Source: CAXRGH01 sp964230195 (GTDB lineage: Bacteria; Pseudomonadota; Gammaproteobacteria; Enterobacterales; Alteromonadaceae). Taken from it: 32,635 nt of DNA. The position numbers and the translations under genes are program-made. The stretch lies in NCBI GenBank assembly GCA_964230195.1, contig CAXRGH010000143.1:1-32635 (forward strand). Direction: 5' to 3'. A model generated the notes under the pieces. That model did not search any database, was not told the DNA's origin, and worked only from the letters and a program-made list of their open reading frames with translations. Positions 15,189 through 23,711 of this stretch are shown here, piece after piece. Position 1 is the first letter of the stretch. Each line of letters opens with the position of its first letter.

Positions 15189-17357
15189 CTAACCCATCTT
15201 GGTTAAATTAGCAAAAGATAACATCAACCACTTGCTGCCGACGGCGTCAAACTGCACTTGAACACGGGCTTGAGCTCCGTCACCTTCGTAATTGAGTATA
15301 GTCCCTTCTCCGAATTTAGGGTGTCCGACTAGGTCTCCTAATTGAAATTGGGTTGCATTAGCATCCGCTATTGTAGTTTTTGAAAAACGATTAGACACCG
15401 GACGACTGACGTTCGCTCGCGCCCTCACTTCATTTAGACAGCTCGCAGGGATCTCTTTAATAAAACGAGAGGCTGTATGGTATTTATCTTGACCATAAAG
15501 TCGCCGAGACTCTGCATAAGTGATGACCAATTGCTGCATAGCACGAGTCATTCCCACATAACAAAGTCGGCGCTCTTCTTCCATTCGTCCAGGCTCATCG
15601 TTACTCATACTATTGGGGAACATACCTTCCTCAACACCCGCCAACAAAACAAGGGAAAACTCTAATCCTTTGGCGGTATGGATAGTCATCATCTGCACAG
15701 CATCTTGATATTGATCGGCTTGTAATTCTCCTGCCTCTAGCGATGCGTGTGCAAGAAATGCGTCCAACTGTGTCAAGTTTTCAGCTTCCTCTGGCGCATC
15801 AAATTGCTCACATGCTGTGACCAATTCATCTAAGTTTTCAATTCTTGCTTGCGCCTTTTCACCGGTTTCGTTTTGATACATCCCATACAAACCAGATGCC
15901 TTAATCGCGGTATTGGCAATAGCTTCGAGGGGCGAATCTAGGGTATCTGTTTGTAGTTTTAACACCAACTCAATAAACCCTTGAACCGCACTACTGGCGC
16001 GTGCTGAAAGACGCTTTTCTTGAATCATCAAGCGTGCCGCGTGCCATAAAGATTGATCGGTAGCCTTCGCCGCCTCCCTAATCTGTTGAACGGTTTTTTC
16101 ACCAATACCGCGGGTCGGTGTGTTGATGACACGCTCAAATGCCGCATCGTCCATAGGATGACTGATGAGTCGCATATAGGCCATAGCATCTTTAATTTCT
16201 TGTCGTTCAAAAAAGCGCAACCCACCGTAGATCCGGTAAGGTAAACCTTCGTGCAATAACGCTTCTTCGATTACCCGAGATTGGGCGTTGTTACGGTACA
16301 AAATGGCACAATCTTCCAAGGCATGCCCTTGTTCCCTATGCTGTTTGATTTGCGAAACAATAAATCTTGCCTCGTCAAGATCATTAAATCCAGCATATAA
16401 CTGAATAGGTTCTCCTTCGGCTAATTCAGTCCAAAGTTCTTTTCCAAGACGCCCACGATTGTTATCAATTACCGCGTTAGCCGCTTTCAAAATCGTTCCC
16501 GTAGAACGGTAATTTTGCTCAAGACGTACTGTTTTGGCACTCGGATAATCTCGTAAGAAATGACTGATATTTTGAACGTTTGCTCCGCGCCACCCGTAGA
16601 TTGATTGGTCATCATCGCCTACAATCATGATGTTATTGGTGTCGCTGTTCAGCATTCGCAACCAGGCATATTGAATGTTATTAGTATCTTGGAATTCATC
16701 TACCAAAATTGATTGAAAACGGCCTTGGTAGTGGGCGAGTACCGTCGGATCCTGTTGCCATAATTCATGGGAACGAAGTAGAAGCTCGGCAAAATCTACC
16801 AAACCCGAGCGTTGGCATGCATCCTCGTAGACTTTATAGATTTCCTGCATTTTAACTTGATTTGGATCGTTGTTGGTAGGAACATGCGCGGCTCGCAAGC
16901 CCTCATCTTTATTGCTATTGATGTACCACTGAATATGTTTGGGTGACCACTGTTTCTCATCAAGATTCATGGACTTTACGATTCTTCTTATCAACCGATA
17001 TTGGTCATCAGAATCGATGATTTGGAAGTTTTCCGGTAAGTTGGCCTCTTTGTAATGGCTGCGGAGCAGGCGATGAGCTATCCCATGAAAAGTGCCAATC
17101 CACATACCGTGAAGGGAACGCTCCATTAATGCTTCGATACGGCCGCGCATCTCGCGAGCCGCTTTATTGGTGAAAGTCACCGCCAGGATACCATAAGGTG
17201 ATATACCTTCCACTTCCATCAGCCAAGCAATACGATGGACAAGGACTCGCGTTTTACCGCTGCCAGCACCAGCCAACACCAACATATCTGAACGCTTTGC
17301 TGCTACTGCATCACGTTGTTTGTCATTTAGGCCGTCCAATAAGGTAGAAACATCCAT
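15189..17357 (-). CDS. uvrD: DNA helicase II UvrD
   Basis: UvrD is the 3'-5' superfamily 1A helicase of nucleotide excision and mismatch repair. The 722 residues match the family length (about 720). Motifs in order are LAGAGSGKTR (motif I, 29-37), VTFTNKAAREMRGR (Ia), GTFHG, LVDEFQDTN (II), GDDDQSIYGWRGA (III), LEQNYRST (IV), TIHTAKGLEF (V) and YVGMTRAM (VI). The C-terminal Tudor-like tail (GDLVGHPKFGEGTILNYEG) binds UvrB or RNA polymerase in relatives. ATG 17357 is preceded by a LexA box and a -10 TATAAT, so SOS control is likely. It follows yigB by 86 bp, and MutL is encoded 10 kb away. Confidence 0.98.
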   Translation of the reverse strand: MDVSTLLDGLNDKQRDAVAAKRSDMLVLAGAGSGKTRVLVHRIAWLMEVEGISPYGILAVTFTNKAAREMRGRIEALMERSLHGMWIGTFHGIAHRLLRSHYKEANLPENFQIIDSDDQYRLIRRIVKSMNLDEKQWSPKHIQWYINSNKDEGLRAAHVPTNNDPNQVKMQEIYKVYEDACQRSGLVDFAELLLRSHELWQQDPTVLAHYQGRFQSILVDEFQDTNNIQYAWLRMLNSDTNNIMIVGDDDQSIYGWRGANVQNISHFLRDYPSAKTVRLEQNYRSTGTILKAANAVIDNNRGRLGKELWTELAEGEPIQLYAGFNDLDEARFIVSQIKQHREQGHALEDCAILYRNNAQSRVIEEALLHEGLPYRIYGGLRFFERQEIKDAMAYMRLISHPMDDAAFERVINTPTRGIGEKTVQQIREAAKATDQSLWHAARLMIQEKRLSARASSAVQGFIELVLKLQTDTLDSPLEAIANTAIKASGLYGMYQNETGEKAQARIENLDELVTACEQFDAPEEAENLTQLDAFLAHASLEAGELQADQYQDAVQMMTIHTAKGLEFSLVLLAGVEEGMFPNSMSNDEPGRMEEERRLCYVGMTRAMQQLVITYAESRRLYGQDKYHTASRFIKEIPASCLNEVRARANVSRPVSNRFSKTTIADANATQFQLGDLVGHPKFGEGTILNYEGDGAQARVQVQFDAVGSKWLMLSFANLTKMG

Positions 17358-17380
17358 TCACTTTGCTCGCTCAAAAAATT

Positions 17381-17400
17381 TACTGGATATTATAACAGTA
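17381..17400 (-). promoter_or_regulatory. LexA (SOS) box overlapping the uvrD promoter
   Basis: On the minus strand the 20-mer is TACTG-N10-CAGTA, with an AT-rich core containing TATAAT. It meets the CTG-N10-CAG rule, and both TACTG/CAGTA ends match the gammaproteobacterial LexA consensus exactly. It lies 24-43 nt upstream of the uvrD ATG and covers a candidate -10 (TATAAT, with TTTGAT 16 nt upstream as -35). uvrD is a classical SOS gene, so function is likely. Confidence 0.88.
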
Positions 17401-17443
17401 GTTTGATGGAATCAAAGCCCCTAAAGCTCGGAACTCAGGCACA

Positions 17444-18163
17444 TCAATCAAAAAGATCGAGCAACTCATCCAGTCGCTCTAACGCTATATGGGGCAGCAC
17501 AGAGACAGCCTCGTTGTTCATTTCCCTCAGCGGATCATAGGCATACCATGCGGCTTTAAAACCGGCATTAATGGCACCTTGAATGTCGGCCTGAAAGTTA
17601 TCTCCCACATGCAAACATTGATGGGGAGCGAAGCCGAGGCTATCCGATGCCTTTAAAAACATAGTGGAATCTGGCTTTCTAGGTTGGGAAAGAGACGCTT
17701 TGAAGGTATGGCGAAAAATGCCGTGTAAACCAATACGCTCAATATCAACGTTACCATTGGTAATCGCTACTAAGGGCACTTTTTTAGCGAGCAAACGCAA
17801 TAATTCAACGAGTGGCTCCACCACATGAAAATCACTACGTTCAAAGTAAAAGTAGGAATAACACTCTTCGACAGCAGCATCTAATCTATCACCAGTATAA
17901 CCGCAACCTTGGAAGCCTTGTGCCAATGTCAAACGGCGGAGCAGGGACATGTCGTTCAATAACTCAGGACGCGCTTTAGTCAATTGACGACTGTAAGATT
18001 GCCAATAAGCGCGATTGGTGTGCTGTGCTTGCGGATAGTGTTGATGAATAAACGCGAGTAGCGCAATTTCTGCATGAACAATGATGTCGTGATTTGCATA
18101 TAACGTATCATCCAAATCAAACGTTATTGCTTTCGGGGTCTCCATCCCTTTGTAAAACTTCAT
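17444..18163 (-). CDS. yigB: HAD-family phosphatase YigB-type
   Basis: This is a cytoplasmic haloacid-dehalogenase phosphatase. The E. coli YigB counterpart removes phosphate from 5-amino-6-(5-phospho-D-ribitylamino)uracil in riboflavin synthesis and from other small phosphates. The 239 residues have motif I FDLDDTLY (nucleophile Asp16, acid/base Asp18), an alpha-helical cap (about 25-105), motif II AITNGN, the motif III lysine in SQPRKPD, and motif IV HVGDNFQADI. The first residues MKFYKG resemble the family's MRFYRP, supporting the upstream ATG over Met7. The place between xerC and uvrD is the same as in enterics. Here a 98-bp gap separates it from xerC, so it may have its own promoter. Substrate specificity is inferred. 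Confidence 0.92.
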   Translation of the reverse strand: MKFYKGMETPKAITFDLDDTLYANHDIIVHAEIALLAFIHQHYPQAQHTNRAYWQSYSRQLTKARPELLNDMSLLRRLTLAQGFQGCGYTGDRLDAAVEECYSYFYFERSDFHVVEPLVELLRLLAKKVPLVAITNGNVDIERIGLHGIFRHTFKASLSQPRKPDSTMFLKASDSLGFAPHQCLHVGDNFQADIQGAINAGFKAAWYAYDPLREMNNEAVSVLPHIALERLDELLDLFD

Positions 18164-18261
18164 ACCGCTCGGTATCTCCTATCATTATCTTGATTTAACG
18201 TTGCGTTTTGGCTCGTTTTCGTGCAACACAATCCTTGTGATGCCATCACTGTGACCCACCG

Positions 18262-19155
18262 TTACTTTTTTCGTGCTCTCGGATGCGCTTGGTCGTAGAC
18301 CTTCGCTAAATGCTGAAAATCGAGATGCGTGTATCGTTGCGTTGTTTTCAAATTCGCATGACCTAACAATTCTTGAACACCTCTTAAGTCATTGCTTGAT
18401 TCCAACACATGAGTGGCAAATGAGTGTCGTAATTTATGGGGATGAAGGCGCTGTTCCAAGCCCTGCTTTTTACTCCACATTGCCATGCGTTGTTCAATTT
18501 GGCGATGACTGATTCGACGCTTCTGTTTACTCAAAAATAATGGTTTTGGATCGTCTCCTACAAAGCTACCTCGAACTTTGCGCCATTCAACAATCCATTC
18601 ATGTGCATGTTGACCTATGGGAAGGACACGCGTTTTACTCCCCTTACCCAAAACACGCAACTCCTTGCCGTTGATATCACTCAAGTTGAGACTCGCTAGT
18701 TCAGCTAATCGCAAGCCACAACCATACATGAGTTCAAGCATAGCACGGTCTCGTATTTCAACGGTTGTTTTTGGAACAAAGGTTAATAATTGTTGGATCT
18801 CATCAATATTCAGATTTTTTGGCAAGATCTGCGGCTGTTTAGGAGGTGACACGCCATCGAGCGGATTCACAGTCACACTTCCTTGCTCCAGTAAATAACG
18901 ATAAAAACTTCGTAATGATGACAGACGCAACGCAATACTGCTTGTTTTTAAATTTTGTTTCCGAGCGGCTGCTAAAAGTTTTTTAATGCCCTGAGCATCC
19001 AACTGTTGCCACTCAGACATCTCAACCACTTGGGTAATGGCCATAATGTGTCGATGGTAATTCTGAATCGTTAACGGCGACAAATTTCGTTCATATTTGA
19101 GGTGGGCAAGGAATCGTTCCAACGCCGATGACATTGATTTTGACAACGCATCCAT
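18262..19155 (-). CDS. xerC: Tyrosine recombinase XerC
   Basis: XerC acts with XerD at dif to resolve chromosome dimers at division. From ATG 19155 the protein is 297 residues, one short of E. coli XerC. It has an N-terminal SAM-like core-binding domain (about 8-95) and a C-terminal catalytic domain. The catalytic set is complete: Arg149 (GCGLRLAE), the Lys in GKGSKTR, His240 and Arg243 (HKLRHSFATH), His266 (LLGHANL) and Tyr275 (RYTHLDF). I chose this start because AGGGAG is 8 nt upstream. A longer TTG-initiated form at 19182 and a GTG at 19164 overlap the DUF484 stop and are less likely. The conserved dapF-DUF484-xerC-yigB-uvrD order shows this is the housekeeping enzyme, not an element integrase. 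Confidence 0.97.
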   Translation of the reverse strand: MDALSKSMSSALERFLAHLKYERNLSPLTIQNYHRHIMAITQVVEMSEWQQLDAQGIKKLLAAARKQNLKTSSIALRLSSLRSFYRYLLEQGSVTVNPLDGVSPPKQPQILPKNLNIDEIQQLLTFVPKTTVEIRDRAMLELMYGCGLRLAELASLNLSDINGKELRVLGKGSKTRVLPIGQHAHEWIVEWRKVRGSFVGDDPKPLFLSKQKRRISHRQIEQRMAMWSKKQGLEQRLHPHKLRHSFATHVLESSNDLRGVQELLGHANLKTTQRYTHLDFQHLAKVYDQAHPRARKK

Positions 19156-19160
19156 AGACC

Positions 19161-19829
19161 TCACTCCCTTGCTAGCAACCAAGACAACAACTGTTGTAGT
19201 TGGCTAATGAATAGTGTATCCATTTGCGGGAAGAAATGGGCTGGATCATCGCTATGGATGACAACAAGCGCGGTTTTTTCGGTGTGACCAATTGCCATCA
19301 TCGCCACCGAACCTTCGGGTGCCACGTCAAGGTGCTGAGATTCTGCATGGGTTAATCGGCCAAAATAAAAATCAGATGCGGCTAACCTACCATTGATTAT
19401 CTTTGTGATCGCACTGGGAGTTGAGTGATCAAGCGTTAAAAAAACACAGGAAGACAAACCAAGATCATTAACCACTCCTTCCCATAGTGTTTGTTTTATC
19501 GCGGTTGAATTTGAGCAGGCTAAGAGTTTACGGTTTAACGTTGCGTAACGCCGAAACAAGGACTCATTTTGCGTCGCCATTGTCAGCAGTTCTGCTTTTT
19601 GATTTTGCAGCTCAGTCAATTGCTGCCGGAGTTCCGTCAGCTGGCGCAGGGTTAACACGTGCAATTCAGAGCTAACTTCATCAGTAATACAATCAGCCAC
19701 TTTATCTTTGTGCATTTGATAAAAAACGTGAAAGGCGGCCTTGATGTCAGAAATGTCAGTAAGTTCAGAGGTTATCTGGGAAAATGCTTTCAATGGATTG
19801 GATGGTGCTTGACTCATCGACCTAATCAC
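19161..19829 (-). CDS. DUF484 (YigA-type) GAF-like protein
   Basis: This is a member of the DUF484 family, nearly always located between dapF and xerC. The 222 residues hold an N-terminal helix, a coiled coil (about 60-90, RQLTELRQQLTELQNQKAELL) and a GAF-like C-terminal half (about 95-215). The function is unknown in the family. The GAF-like fold suggests small-molecule binding or a scaffold role, but nothing in the sequence names a ligand. GTG 19829 overlaps the dapF stop as GTGA; ATG 19817 (MSQAPSNPLKAF) is the alternative start with AGG 4 nt upstream. Its stop lies 5 nt from the xerC ATG, consistent with translational coupling. Confidence 0.9.
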   Translation of the reverse strand: MIRSMSQAPSNPLKAFSQITSELTDISDIKAAFHVFYQMHKDKVADCITDEVSSELHVLTLRQLTELRQQLTELQNQKAELLTMATQNESLFRRYATLNRKLLACSNSTAIKQTLWEGVVNDLGLSSCVFLTLDHSTPSAITKIINGRLAASDFYFGRLTHAESQHLDVAPEGSVAMMAIGHTEKTALVVIHSDDPAHFFPQMDTLFISQLQQLLSWLLARE

Positions 19830-20656
19830 ACCGTCACTGTACCGTCAAAAACGTGTTCTGCTGGTCCTGTCATTTTTACCGGCTGACCTTCACCGTTCCA
19901 TCGAATCATCAGTTCACCGCCTGGCAACTCAACCTTCACCTGCGAACCAAGTTTTTGCTGCAACTGACCAACCACTACGGCTGCACAGGCGCCGCTGCCA
20001 CAGGCTAGTGTTTCACCGACGCCCCGCTCGTATACACGAAGTTTAATGTGTTCTGAAGAGACCACCTCCATAAAACCGACGTTAACGCCTTCTGGGAATC
20101 GTTCATGAGTGGCTAAGGTTTTTCCAAGTGTTTCCAGTGGTGCAGTGGTTACATCATCAACAGTGACAACACAATGAGGGTTGCCCATAGAAACAGCACC
20201 ATAAAAAACCGTGTCATTTTCGGTTCGAAGAATGTAGGTAATTTCTTCTTTGTTGGCTTTCAGCGGAATTCTTTCTGGTGCAAGTTGTGGGCGCCCCATA
20301 TTGACCGTCACATCACCACTCTTTTCAAGATGAAGCACAATATTACCCGCTTTGGTACTGACTGCTATCCGATGGCGATTAATCAATCCTTTGAGCTTAA
20401 CGAAGCGTGCAAAGCAGCGAGCACCATTTCCACACTGTTGCACTTCAGAACCGTCTGCATTGTATATTCTATAATGAAAATCTTGTTCAGGATCATAGGG
20501 AGGCTCGACAACGAGCAACTGGTCAAAGCCAATACCAAAATTGCGATCCGCCATCTGCTGGATTTTTTCAGGAGAAAAGAACACATTTTGTGTCACATTA
20601 TCAACAACAACAAAATCGTTGCCCAAACCGTGCATTTTCGAAAACTGTATTTGCAT
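19826..20656 (-). CDS. dapF: Diaminopimelate epimerase DapF
   Basis: DapF interconverts LL- and meso-diaminopimelate, the precursor of lysine and of the peptidoglycan cross-link residue, without a cofactor. The 276 residues form the two-lobed fold with the two catalytic cysteines: Cys75 in NADGSEVQQCGNGARC and Cys219 in ACGSGACAA. The N-terminus MQIQFSKMHGLGNDFVVVD and MGNPHCV are family signatures. The ATG is unambiguous. It lies 42 bp after lysA and overlaps the DUF484 start by 4 bp, so lptM-lysA-dapF-DUF484-xerC read as one transcript. It supplies meso-DAP for the LysA encoded just upstream. Confidence 0.98.
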   Translation of the reverse strand: MQIQFSKMHGLGNDFVVVDNVTQNVFFSPEKIQQMADRNFGIGFDQLLVVEPPYDPEQDFHYRIYNADGSEVQQCGNGARCFARFVKLKGLINRHRIAVSTKAGNIVLHLEKSGDVTVNMGRPQLAPERIPLKANKEEITYILRTENDTVFYGAVSMGNPHCVVTVDDVTTAPLETLGKTLATHERFPEGVNVGFMEVVSSEHIKLRVYERGVGETLACGSGACAAVVVGQLQQKLGSQVKVELPGGELMIRWNGEGQPVKMTGPAEHVFDGTVTV

Positions 20657-20698
20657 GTTTTTCTTCAGTCTTTATCTTTGGAGTGAGTATAACATGGG

Positions 20699-21952
20699 TT
20701 AACTCGGTAACACATGTTCACCCTGCCATAACTGCTCTATGGTCTCTCTCTCGCGAACCAAATGAAGGTCCTTCCCATCCACCAGCACTTCTGCAACGCG
20801 GCAACGGGAGTTGTAGTTGGAAGACATTACAAAACCATAAGCTCCTGCACTTTTCACCGCGAGTAAATCACCAGCATCAATGGACAATGCTCGTTCTTTA
20901 CCAAGAAAATCACCAGTTTCACAAACGGGACCCACAACATCATAAGTGGCCAACGGACGTTCTAAATGAGTATTTACAGCAACAATATCCTGCCAAGCGG
21001 AATACAAGCTTGGTCTCAACAAATCATTCATTGCAGCATCAACAATAGCAAAGTTTTTTTCTGCGCCTTGTTTTAAGAATTCCACTTTAGTGAGTAAGAC
21101 CCCGGCATTTGCCATGATGGCTCGTCCTGGCTCAAAAATCAGTTCCAAATTATTCCGGCCCTCAAGACGCTGTGATAACGCGGCTACATAATCAGCAGGT
21201 AAGGGAGCTGATTCATCCTGATAGGTCACGCCAAGGCCACCGCCAACATCTAAATGCTTAATTTGGATACCATGACTCGCTAATTCATCAATCAATACGA
21301 GCAATCGATCTAAGGCATCAACAAACGGGCTCAATTCAGTCAATTGAGAGCCGATATGGCAATCAATACCGACAATCGTTAGCCCGGGCAATGAGGCAGC
21401 ATGACGGTAAACATCCAAGGCTTGCTCCACTTCAATACCAAATTTATTCGCCTTAAGACCTGTTGATATGTAAGGGTGAGTTTTTGCATCCACATCAGGA
21501 TTAACGCGAATCGAAATAGCGGCTTGTAACCCCAATTCAACTGCCACTGCACTAATACGTTCAAGCTCAGCAGGCGATTCAACGTTGAAACATTTGATTT
21601 TCTGCTGTAAAGCAAAGGCAATTTCTTGTTGTGTCTTGCCAACACCTGAGAAAACCACTTTCGTTGGATCACCGCCCGCTTGAATCACCCGTTTCAACTC
21701 ACCAGCAGAAACAATATCGAAGCCTGAACCTAAGCGAGCTAATATATTCAGCACCGCCAAGTTGCTGTTTGCTTTGACCGCATAACAAATGAGGTGGGGG
21801 TGGGCTTGAGCCGCTTGATCAAATGCTTTCCAATGACGCTCTATGGTCGCCCGAGAATAGACATAACAAGGCGTTCCATATTCACTTGCAATGGTATCAA
21901 GTGCCACATCTTCCGCATGTAAAATTTGCTGCTTGTAGTTAAAATAGTCCAT
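20699..21952 (-). CDS. lysA: Diaminopimelate decarboxylase LysA
   Basis: LysA is the PLP enzyme that decarboxylates meso-diaminopimelate to lysine, the last step of the pathway. The 417 residues are of normal length, fold type III. PLP-lysine Lys60 is in YAVKANSN, the barrel holds HIGSQLT and LDVGGGLGVTY, and GRAIMANAG binds phosphate. GPVCETGDFLG contributes the active-site Cys from the partner subunit. ATG 21952 is 17 bp after the lptM stop, and its Shine-Dalgarno (AAGAG) lies within a GAGTAA hexamer repeat. It is translated upstream of dapF. Confidence 0.98.
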   Translation of the reverse strand: MDYFNYKQQILHAEDVALDTIASEYGTPCYVYSRATIERHWKAFDQAAQAHPHLICYAVKANSNLAVLNILARLGSGFDIVSAGELKRVIQAGGDPTKVVFSGVGKTQQEIAFALQQKIKCFNVESPAELERISAVAVELGLQAAISIRVNPDVDAKTHPYISTGLKANKFGIEVEQALDVYRHAASLPGLTIVGIDCHIGSQLTELSPFVDALDRLLVLIDELASHGIQIKHLDVGGGLGVTYQDESAPLPADYVAALSQRLEGRNNLELIFEPGRAIMANAGVLLTKVEFLKQGAEKNFAIVDAAMNDLLRPSLYSAWQDIVAVNTHLERPLATYDVVGPVCETGDFLGKERALSIDAGDLLAVKSAGAYGFVMSSNYNSRCRVAEVLVDGKDLHLVRERETIEQLWQGEHVLPS

Positions 21953-21957
21953 GTTAG

Positions 21958-21990
21958 TTACTCTTACTCTTACTCTTGCTCTTGTTGCTC
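21958..21990 (-). repeat. Hexanucleotide tandem repeat at the lptM end / lysA ribosome-binding site
   Basis: On the minus strand, GAGCAA is followed by three copies of GAGTAA (21958-21975), with a related GAGCAA a few bases earlier. The first GAGTAA supplies the lptM stop codon, so three in-frame TAA codons follow one another. The last copy supplies the GAG of the lysA Shine-Dalgarno, 8 nt before ATG. Confidence 0.8.
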
Positions 21991-22170
21991 TTCCTGTTGC
22001 GTTTGAATTTGATTCTCTAATTCTTCACGCTTTTTGGCCGCAGCTCGTTTAATATCTTCAACTGAGTTGATCACTGATTCTTGAGGCAGATACAGAGGAC
22101 CTTTCTGCCCACAGCCAATCATCCACAGGGACAAAATACCCATCACCCAACAAGGTTGCAATTTAAGCAT
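21970..22170 (-). CDS. lptM: LptM (YifL-type) small outer-membrane lipoprotein
   Basis: LptM is a small lipoprotein that joins the LptDE lipopolysaccharide translocon and helps LptD disulfide maturation. The 66 residues show a hydrophobic signal with lipobox MIGC (Cys20), followed at once by the family signature GQKGPLYLPQ. An uncharacterised charged tail follows, ending in a Gln/Glu-rich run encoded by a low-complexity repeat. Position 5' to the lysA-dapF genes is the usual place. ATG has GAGAGAAG about 5 nt upstream. DsbA, which would supply disulfides for LptD, is also encoded in this window. Confidence 0.9.
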   Translation of the reverse strand: MLKLQPCWVMGILSLWMIGCGQKGPLYLPQESVINSVEDIKRAAAKKREELENQIQTQQEEQQEQE

Positions 22171-22248
22171 TAGACTTCTCTCAACTAATTCATATTTTTT
22201 GATGCTTTACAGCATACCGTTAAACGATAACCTCTGCATTACCTAAAA

Positions 22249-23604
22249 TCACAGTGTTACCATGCTCACCAACCAATACCCCAATACGGTTATCCCGCCG
22301 CCAACTAAAGCGTAAGGAAGTTGCGTTTTAACATGGGTAAAATGGTCAACACCGGATGCTAAAGACGCAACAATGGTAGTATCCGATATGGGGGAGCAAT
22401 GATCCCCAAACACGCCACCACCAATCACTGCTGCCATCATTAATGACGGGTCAACACCGGTTGCAAGTGAAATTGGCATCGCAATGGGAGTCAACAAACT
22501 AAAGGTTCCCCATGATGTTCCCGTGGTAAAGGCAATAATACCAGCTGTGATGAACGTTACTGGCGCAAGCAAAGATAAGTGTAATGAATCCGCCAGCAAG
22601 CCTGATACATAGTCACCTGTCCCAAGTGCTCTCATACTGGCACCCAACGCAATCGCCAAAACCACAGTGACTACAACCGGCAGTAAATCCGACATTCCGT
22701 CAAAGGTACGTTCCATCAATATCCTGTGCTTTATGCCAAGCCCAAGACGGTTCATCGAGTAAGCCAATAAAAATGCCACTAGGGTTCCCCATAACACTGA
22801 TTTCGTTCCCGAGCCTTCAACAATATTCCCGTTACCTGTTAGCCACATAAAAAATACAATGCTCAATACCAAAGTCACTATCGGCAATAGAAAATAGAGA
22901 GGATGTTTGGGTTCTTGATGAGTCTCGTCACTCACTGAGTGCGGTAAAGACTCCAGTGACTTTAAGGGACCAAAAACACGCCCTGAAACAACGGTGTATA
23001 AAACAATCAGTAAGATCGCAATAGCATAAAAGTTATAGGGTAATGTGCCAATCAGAATAGCCACGCTGTCACCGGGTGCAAATGGCTCAATCACGGTAAG
23101 AAGAAAGGCTCCCCACGCGTTTAATAAAATCAACACACTCACCGGAGCGCAGGTTGAGTCAATAATGAAAGCAAGACGCGCTCGACTTAACCGGAAACGG
23201 TCAAATAAGGGACGAGAAAGCATACCTGATGTCAACAAACTGAGATTAGATTCAATAAACACAAAGATACCGGTAACCATCGTCAGCAGCCCCACTCGAC
23301 GAGGTGAATTCGCCATCGGAGTACTGACGACCCACTGAACAAATCCTTGAAGTCCCCCTGATAATTTTACCAAGCGCATCAAACCACCAATCAACAGCGC
23401 GAATATCACTACTTGTGTATTGCCTGCGCTGGCGAATACGGAAACGACCTGCGCAACACTTGCACTGGTACCACTGAAAATATGACCTTGAGCCTGTATC
23501 AGTTCAGAACAGATAAGAGCCAACACAAGCGCAACAATTACATCACGCTTCCACACCGCAATAATCAATGCAACCAAGGGTGGTAATAACGTCAGAGCGT
23601 CCAT
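22249..23604 (-). CDS. NhaC-family sodium/proton (or amino-acid) antiporter
   Basis: This is an inner-membrane ion transporter of the NhaC superfamily with about eleven hydrophobic segments in 451 residues. The signature GGGVFGDHCSPISDTTIVAS (about 393-412) and the SWGTFSLLTPIAMPIS loop are diagnostic. Members exchange Na+ for H+ or carry organic acids or amino acids; in several gammaproteobacteria some NhaC-type proteins have been proposed as lysine transporters (LysW). The substrate cannot be read from the sequence. It sits upstream of and on the same strand as lptM-lysA-dapF, 78 bp away with no clear terminator between, so co-transcription is possible. ATG has GAGGA 6 nt upstream. The leader contains nested inverted repeats. 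Confidence 0.9.
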   Translation of the reverse strand: MDALTLLPPLVALIIAVWKRDVIVALVLALICSELIQAQGHIFSGTSASVAQVVSVFASAGNTQVVIFALLIGGLMRLVKLSGGLQGFVQWVVSTPMANSPRRVGLLTMVTGIFVFIESNLSLLTSGMLSRPLFDRFRLSRARLAFIIDSTCAPVSVLILLNAWGAFLLTVIEPFAPGDSVAILIGTLPYNFYAIAILLIVLYTVVSGRVFGPLKSLESLPHSVSDETHQEPKHPLYFLLPIVTLVLSIVFFMWLTGNGNIVEGSGTKSVLWGTLVAFLLAYSMNRLGLGIKHRILMERTFDGMSDLLPVVVTVVLAIALGASMRALGTGDYVSGLLADSLHLSLLAPVTFITAGIIAFTTGTSWGTFSLLTPIAMPISLATGVDPSLMMAAVIGGGVFGDHCSPISDTTIVASLASGVDHFTHVKTQLPYALVGGGITVLGYWLVSMVTL

Positions 23605-23661
23605 GCATGTTCCTCACTAGATGGTATTTGGAGATTCATTAGGCTATCAAAGATTTGATAA

Positions 23662-23696
23662 GGCGTACAAAAAAACCCATCAAAAAAATGGACGCC
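23662..23696 (-). promoter_or_regulatory. Nested inverted repeats, possible attenuator ahead of the antiporter gene
   Basis: Arms GGCGT (23662-23666) and ACGCC (23692-23696) enclose inner arms CCAT (23677-23680) and ATGG (23688-23691). On the minus strand the inner hairpin is followed by a run of seven T, the usual form of an intrinsic terminator, and the outer arms could compete with it. It lies about 60-95 nt upstream of the antiporter ATG. Confidence 0.4.
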
Positions 23697-23711
23697 CACA
23701 AAATATTTTAA

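Noticed and set aside
18164..18261. Terminator between yigB and xerC
   Set aside because: The only hairpin (GTGAT/ATCAC, 3-nt loop) has no T run on either strand.
18262..19182. Tyrosine recombinase as a mobile-element integrase
   Set aside because: It sits in the conserved dapF-DUF484-xerC-yigB-uvrD order, has XerC length and residues, and there are no att repeats or cargo genes around it.
20174..20686. 170-codon open frame antisense to dapF
   Set aside because: Composition is a reverse shadow of the conserved dapF; no ribosome-binding site and no family-like motifs.
22202..22215. Hairpin ATGCT/AGCAT as a terminator for the antiporter gene
   Set aside because: The stem is only 5 bp and on the minus strand it is followed by A residues, not T.
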